NCBI RefSeq assembly: GCF_900108335.1 | Contig: NZ_FNVT01000002.1 | Span: forward strand, 489,620 to 553,619 | Length of the DNA stretch: 64,000 nucleotides | Reading direction: 5' to 3' | Source of the DNA: Nonomuraea solani | GTDB taxonomy: Bacteria; Actinomycetota; Actinomycetes; Streptosporangiales; Streptosporangiaceae | Shown here: in pieces, positions 60,769-64,000 of the stretch | How positions within the stretch are numbered: position 1 is the first letter of the stretch | Layout of the letters: the number at the start of each line of letters is the position of its first letter | Translations under genes and position numbers: made by a program | Notes under the pieces: generated by a model | Told to the model about the DNA's origin: nothing | Database searches by the model: none | What the model saw: the letters and a program-made list of their open reading frames with translations, nothing else

Positions 60769-62606
60769 AGGATCACCGCCGTGCCTTCGTCATCCCAGGT
60801 GGTCAGTGGGCGCAGGCCCTGGGGGGACCACTCGACGGCGACGGTGAGCGGGCGGCCTCCCGAGACGGCGATCAGGCGCCAGGGGTCGCGGGCGCGCGGG
60901 TGCAGCGGCAGGCCGCCAATGGAGTCCCGCTCGGGAACCACCCCGGCCAGCACCAGCGGCCATGCCTCGGTCCACGGATCCTCGGCCAGCACCCTGGCCA
61001 CCTCGTCAAGCGCCTCCTCCGCCGACACCCCAGGCGGCACCTTGAGCACCCCCGCACCGGCCGCCGCGCTGGGGGTGGACGAGCCCCCGGCGAACGAAGC
61101 GGTCCCGCGACCAACGGACGCGGCGGCCCCGTGGCCGGTGAGCGAAGCGGTGCCACCACCGGTTGGCGGGACGGTCTCGCGACCGGCGGACCCAGCGACC
61201 CCATGGCCGGTGAGCGGACCCGTGCGGGGTCCGGTGGACGACACGATGCCGTGGCGGGTGGCGACCAGGGCGCGCAAGGGGGCGGCGCCCGGGTAGTACG
61301 TGAGGTCGGCGTCGATGGTCGTGCCCGTCACCAGGGAGGCGTCCAGCGGTTGTCCCTGGGGCGCGAACGAAAGGATCAGCGCCGCCCGGCCGGTGCGGCG
61401 GCCGCGCAGCCAGACCCGGCGGGCCGTCAGCCGGTCCTGCTCCTCGTCGCGCCTGCCCAGAACGTCCCAGTGGTCGCGTATCGCCACCCCGGCCAGCACC
61501 TCTTCCCTGGGGATGGGGAACCCGGCACGGATCAGCACGGTCTGGGCGAGCGGGCGCGGCAGTTCGGCCCGCCTGCGGTAGGCGACGGCGAGCAGGTTGA
61601 TGAGGGCGTACTCCTCCAGGAGCCGCCCCGGCCAGTCGTCCTCGGCCCGCACCCGCGACAGCCGGGACACGATGCCGGCGACGCCGGGAGCCTGGGCGTC
61701 GATGAGCCGCTTGGCCAGGCCGTCCCAGTCGTGCTCAGCGGCCCCGGCCAGCCCTTGGCGCACCTGGTCGGCCAGCCACCGCTCCACTTCGGCCAGCCCG
61801 GACGCCACCCGCCCATGACGCACGGACTCGGCCCCGGCACCGGCCGACACAGCAGCCTTGCTCGACCCGGCCCCACCCGAAACAGCCCCGCCTGAACCCG
61901 TTCCGGCCGGCGCAACACCGCCCGAACCGGTCCTGCTCGGCACTGCCCCATCCGGCATGCCCTCATCCGACGCGGCACCGGTCCACGTGTCACCTCCCGA
62001 CGCGGCCTCGCCCGGGGTGCCCACTTGCGACCTGGCCCCGGCCCCAGCGGTCCCGCCCGAAGCGGTCCCGCCCGGCGCAACACCGCCCGAGCCGGTCCCG
62101 CCTGAAGTAGGCCCGTCCGATGTGGGCGTGCCTGAGGTGGCCGGCGAGTCCGGGACCTCGGCGGTCTGGTCGGGGGTCTCCGCCGCCGCTTCGGTGGTGG
62201 CTCTGGCGCGGGCGGCTTCGATGCGGGCGGCCGACTTCGCAGCTCGTTCGGCGCGGCCCTCCATCCACTCCGTGACCCACTGTGGTGCCGTCTCCGAGGC
62301 CGGGACCTCGTCGGCGGACCACATGAGGAGCAGGCCCAGTGCGTGTTTGCACGGGAACTTCCGGCTCGGGCAACTGCACCGGTATGCGGGCTCGGTCAGG
62401 TCGACGCATGCCAGGTAGGGCTTGGCACCGCTGCCCTTGCACTCGCCGTACAAGACCGTGTCCATCGCACCGCGTAACGACCATTTCCCGGGCGCGGCGA
62501 CCCCCTGCGCCGCCTTCTGGGAGGAGGCGTCGGGGGCGAGGGCGAGGACCTGATCACGGCTCCACCGTTCGATCACTTGCCGCAGACTAGCCAGGAGGAC
62601 CGACAT
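60765..62606 (-). CDS. SWIM zinc-finger protein with low-complexity linkers
   Basis: The roughly 613-residue protein begins with a conserved helical region (IERWSRDQVLALAPDASSQK) and a SWIM zinc finger CSCPSRKFPCKHALG (CxC...CxH), which can bind DNA or protein. Two long Gly/Ser/Thr/Ala-rich repeats follow, at about residues 160-270 and 480-545, around a folded core with WDVLGRRDEEQDRLTARRVW. The start is uncertain: ATG at 62606 is used, but GTG 62657, ATG 62627 and GTG 62576 also fit. It is first in the MoxR-VWA operon and may guide it to target molecules. Confidence 0.8.
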   Translation of the reverse strand: MSVLLASLRQVIERWSRDQVLALAPDASSQKAAQGVAAPGKWSLRGAMDTVLYGECKGSGAKPYLACVDLTEPAYRCSCPSRKFPCKHALGLLLMWSADEVPASETAPQWVTEWMEGRAERAAKSAARIEAARARATTEAAAETPDQTAEVPDSPATSGTPTSDGPTSGGTGSGGVAPGGTASGGTAGAGARSQVGTPGEAASGGDTWTGAASDEGMPDGAVPSRTGSGGVAPAGTGSGGAVSGGAGSSKAAVSAGAGAESVRHGRVASGLAEVERWLADQVRQGLAGAAEHDWDGLAKRLIDAQAPGVAGIVSRLSRVRAEDDWPGRLLEEYALINLLAVAYRRRAELPRPLAQTVLIRAGFPIPREEVLAGVAIRDHWDVLGRRDEEQDRLTARRVWLRGRRTGRAALILSFAPQGQPLDASLVTGTTIDADLTYYPGAAPLRALVATRHGIVSSTGPRTGPLTGHGVAGSAGRETVPPTGGGTASLTGHGAAASVGRGTASFAGGSSTPSAAAGAGVLKVPPGVSAEEALDEVARVLAEDPWTEAWPLVLAGVVPERDSIGGLPLHPRARDPWRLIAVSGGRPLTVAVEWSPQGLRPLTTWDDEGTAVIL

Positions 62607-62727
62607 TTCGCGCCGGGTCCAGAACATCCGAACCTGGCCATTTTCGGCGCCCCTCACATCCGCTGGTGACGCGTGTGAGCCGCCGCCTGCTCGAGGGGTG
62701 CCGGAAATATCGGCATAAAGTGGGTAC

Positions 62728-63273
62728 GTGGAGCTACGGATCTACCCCGACGGCCCGTCCACCGAGGTTCCGGACGAGGCCACGGCCCTGGCGAGCGCGC
62801 TGGACGGCCAGCTCGTCCTCGACGGCGACCGCTTCCTGCGCAGGGACGTCAAAGGCGCCCCCATCGCCTTCGTACGCCGCCCGCCCATCGCCGAAGCCCT
62901 CGACCTCCTCCCCCACCCCGAAGGCGGCTGGTTCAGAGAGACATGGCGGTCACCGGTCACCTTCCGGCCGGACGGCTACCCGGGTCCCAGGTCGAGCGCC
63001 ACGGCCATCTACTTCCTGCTGCACCCGGGCGAGGAGTCGGTGCCGCACCTGGTCAGGTCGGCGGAGCTCTGGCTGTGGCACCGCGGCGGCCCCTTGGCCC
63101 TGACGATCGCCGACACCACCGTCACCCTCGGCCCCGGCGTCGAGCACGGCCAGGTGCCCCAGGCGGTCGTGCCGGGCGGCGTGTGGCAGTCGGCCCGCCC
63201 GGCCGGGGACGAGGCGGTCCTGGTGAGCTGCGTCGTGTCGCCGGGCTTCGACTTCGCCGACTTCACCGCCTGA
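62728..63273 (+). CDS. Cupin protein (DUF985)
   Basis: The 181-residue protein has the DUF985 opening PHPEGGWFRETWRS, and cupin strands with H-rich sites (VPHLVRSAELWLWHRGGPLA). DUF985 cupins are of unknown function, perhaps sugar epimerase-like. GTG start; the region from 62607 to 62727 contains the divergent promoters of this gene and the SWIM operon. Confidence 0.88.
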   Translation: MELRIYPDGPSTEVPDEATALASALDGQLVLDGDRFLRRDVKGAPIAFVRRPPIAEALDLLPHPEGGWFRETWRSPVTFRPDGYPGPRSSATAIYFLLHPGEESVPHLVRSAELWLWHRGGPLALTIADTTVTLGPGVEHGQVPQAVVPGGVWQSARPAGDEAVLVSCVVSPGFDFADFTA

Positions 63274-63493
63274 CATCGCCTCTCGCCCTCTTCGACCTCG
63301 ACAGGACCCTGATCGACCTGGACGCGGCGTTCGTGCGCTGAGCGGAGGAGTTCGCGGGACGGCACCGGCTGGGCGAGGGGGCGGCCGGGGAGCTGGTCGC
63401 CATCGCGGCGGCGCGCTACGGGGCCGAGCTGGGCAACGGCGGTCGCCGATCACGGGGTGGGGCATGTCGTGGAAGCGATCGCCACCGTAAAGC
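63270..63493 (+). pseudogene. Decayed HAD-family hydrolase
   Basis: A readable HAD start, SPLALFDLDRTLIDLDAAFV, follows the cupin stop, but the frame hits TGA at 63339-63341 (a probable Trp codon, TGG to TGA) and continues as AEEFAGRHRLGEGAAGELVA before losing similarity. The likely start overlapping the cupin stop reads CTG. A tail-like piece, VADHGVGHVVEAIATVK, follows in another frame, consistent with an internal deletion. Almost all of the core HAD domain is missing. Confidence 0.75.
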
Positions 63494-63543
63494 GACAACT
63501 CTATTATACCACGAATTCCGCAATTCTACATTTCGCTATATTG

Positions 63544-64000
63544 ATGAACATGAAAGGCGACGGGAAATTCATTTCATCCGGGAATTTGCGATTGTGGACC
63601 GAGCGCTTCGGTGACGTGACGAATCCGGTGGTGCTGCTCGTCATGGGCACGTCCACCCCGGGATCGGGCTGGCCGGCCGAGCTCGTGGGCACCCTCGTCC
63701 AGGGCGGCCGCCAGGTGATCCGTTTCGACCACCGCGACACCGGCCGCTCCGGCTGCGTCGATTTCGCCGCGCACCCGTACACGCTCGCGGACCTGGCCAC
63801 CGACGCGCTCGCCGTGCTGGACGCGTACGGCGTCGAAAAGGCGCACATCGCCGGCGTCTCGCTCGGCGGCGCGGTCGGTCAGTGGCTGGCCGTGCACCAC
63901 CCCGATCGGGTCGCCGCGCTGACCGCGATCATGACGGGCCCGATGGGCGCCGACGCCGGGCCCGCCTGGGCGCGGGCGCTGGCCGGGCAGGAGCCGGACC
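63544..64000 (+). CDS. Alpha/beta hydrolase, truncated by the window end
   Basis: The frame runs off the window after about 152 residues. It has an oxyanion region PVVLLVMGTSTPGSGWP, the DHRDTGRS strand turn, and the nucleophile elbow GVSLGGAV typical of alpha/beta hydrolases that include esterases and haloperoxidase-like proteins. ATG at 63544 or 63550 is used; TTG at 63541 is also possible. It starts in an AT-rich stretch (63481-63540 is 25/60 G+C), unlike the rest of the window. Confidence 0.8.
   Translation, partial: MNMKGDGKFISSGNLRLWTERFGDVTNPVVLLVMGTSTPGSGWPAELVGTLVQGGRQVIRFDHRDTGRSGCVDFAAHPYTLADLATDALAVLDAYGVEKAHIAGVSLGGAVGQWLAVHHPDRVAALTAIMTGPMGADAGPAWARALAGQEPD

Noticed and set aside
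1..64000. tRNA, rRNA, insertion sequences, integrases or attachment sites
   Set aside because: None were found by eye; no transposase-like frame, terminal inverted repeat or target duplication was recognised.

Overview
This window comes from a very GC-rich actinomycete. Genes are dense, GTG and TTG starts are frequent, operons are packed with ATGA and GTGA overlaps, and many third codon positions are G or C. The family mix (large DUF6571-like protein, CU044_5270-like sigma partner, Asp/Ser-type MoxR clusters, IclR, ROK and TetR regulators) suggests Streptosporangiales, perhaps a Nonomuraea-like organism; that placement is inference. No tRNA, rRNA, CRISPR array, integrase or transposase was seen.

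Layout. Bases 1-8188 hold a truncated coiled-coil protein with 14-residue repeats, a secreted beta-sandwich protein, a fused E1 2-oxoacid dehydrogenase, a membrane Ser/Thr kinase, an M50-like membrane peptidase, an NTF2-fold protein and CorA. Bases 8292-11133 are a coupled trio (small helical protein, large DUF6571-like protein with a composition break, lipoprotein). Bases 11142-16000 hold a divergent IclR/FAD-monooxygenase pair, a heparinase-like lyase and a sigma factor with a membrane partner, whose junction carries a tandem duplication. Bases 16055-23314 are a minus-strand operon: Fn3 membrane protein, MoxR ATPase, DUF58, transglutaminase-like protein with a lost catalytic triad, and an AlkZ-like DNA glycosylase.

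Bases 23468-29063 are a three-gene, plus-strand operon that looks like a kleisin, a tandem winged-helix (KITE-like) subunit and a hinge-containing SMC-like ATPase, in the jetA-jetB-jetC (mksF-mksE-mksB) order but with no jetD/mksG nuclease next to it. Bases 29099-39537 hold an HTH-citrate synthase, NDH-2-like oxidoreductase, MHS transporter, HAD phosphatase, NAD epimerase and sbcDC. Bases 39645-49689 hold two alpha/beta hydrolases, an enoyl-CoA hydratase, an LCP protein, an ABC uptake operon without ATPase but ending in asparaginase, its divergent ROK regulator, and two small membrane or secreted proteins.

Bases 49738-54487 hold a degenerate MenC-like protein, an MFS exporter, a TetR regulator and a second MFS exporter, with a clear operator array between the last two. 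Bases 54506-62606 are a tightly coupled minus-strand operon: SWIM zinc-finger protein, a repeat-encoded 117-residue ORF, DUF5691, MoxR ATPase, DUF5682 and a VWA protein. The window ends with a DUF985 cupin, a decayed HAD gene, an AT-rich junction and a truncated alpha/beta hydrolase.

The two regions most likely to be undescribed or poorly described systems are the SMC/kleisin/KITE-like operon and the MoxR-VWA-DUF5682-DUF5691-SWIM operon.
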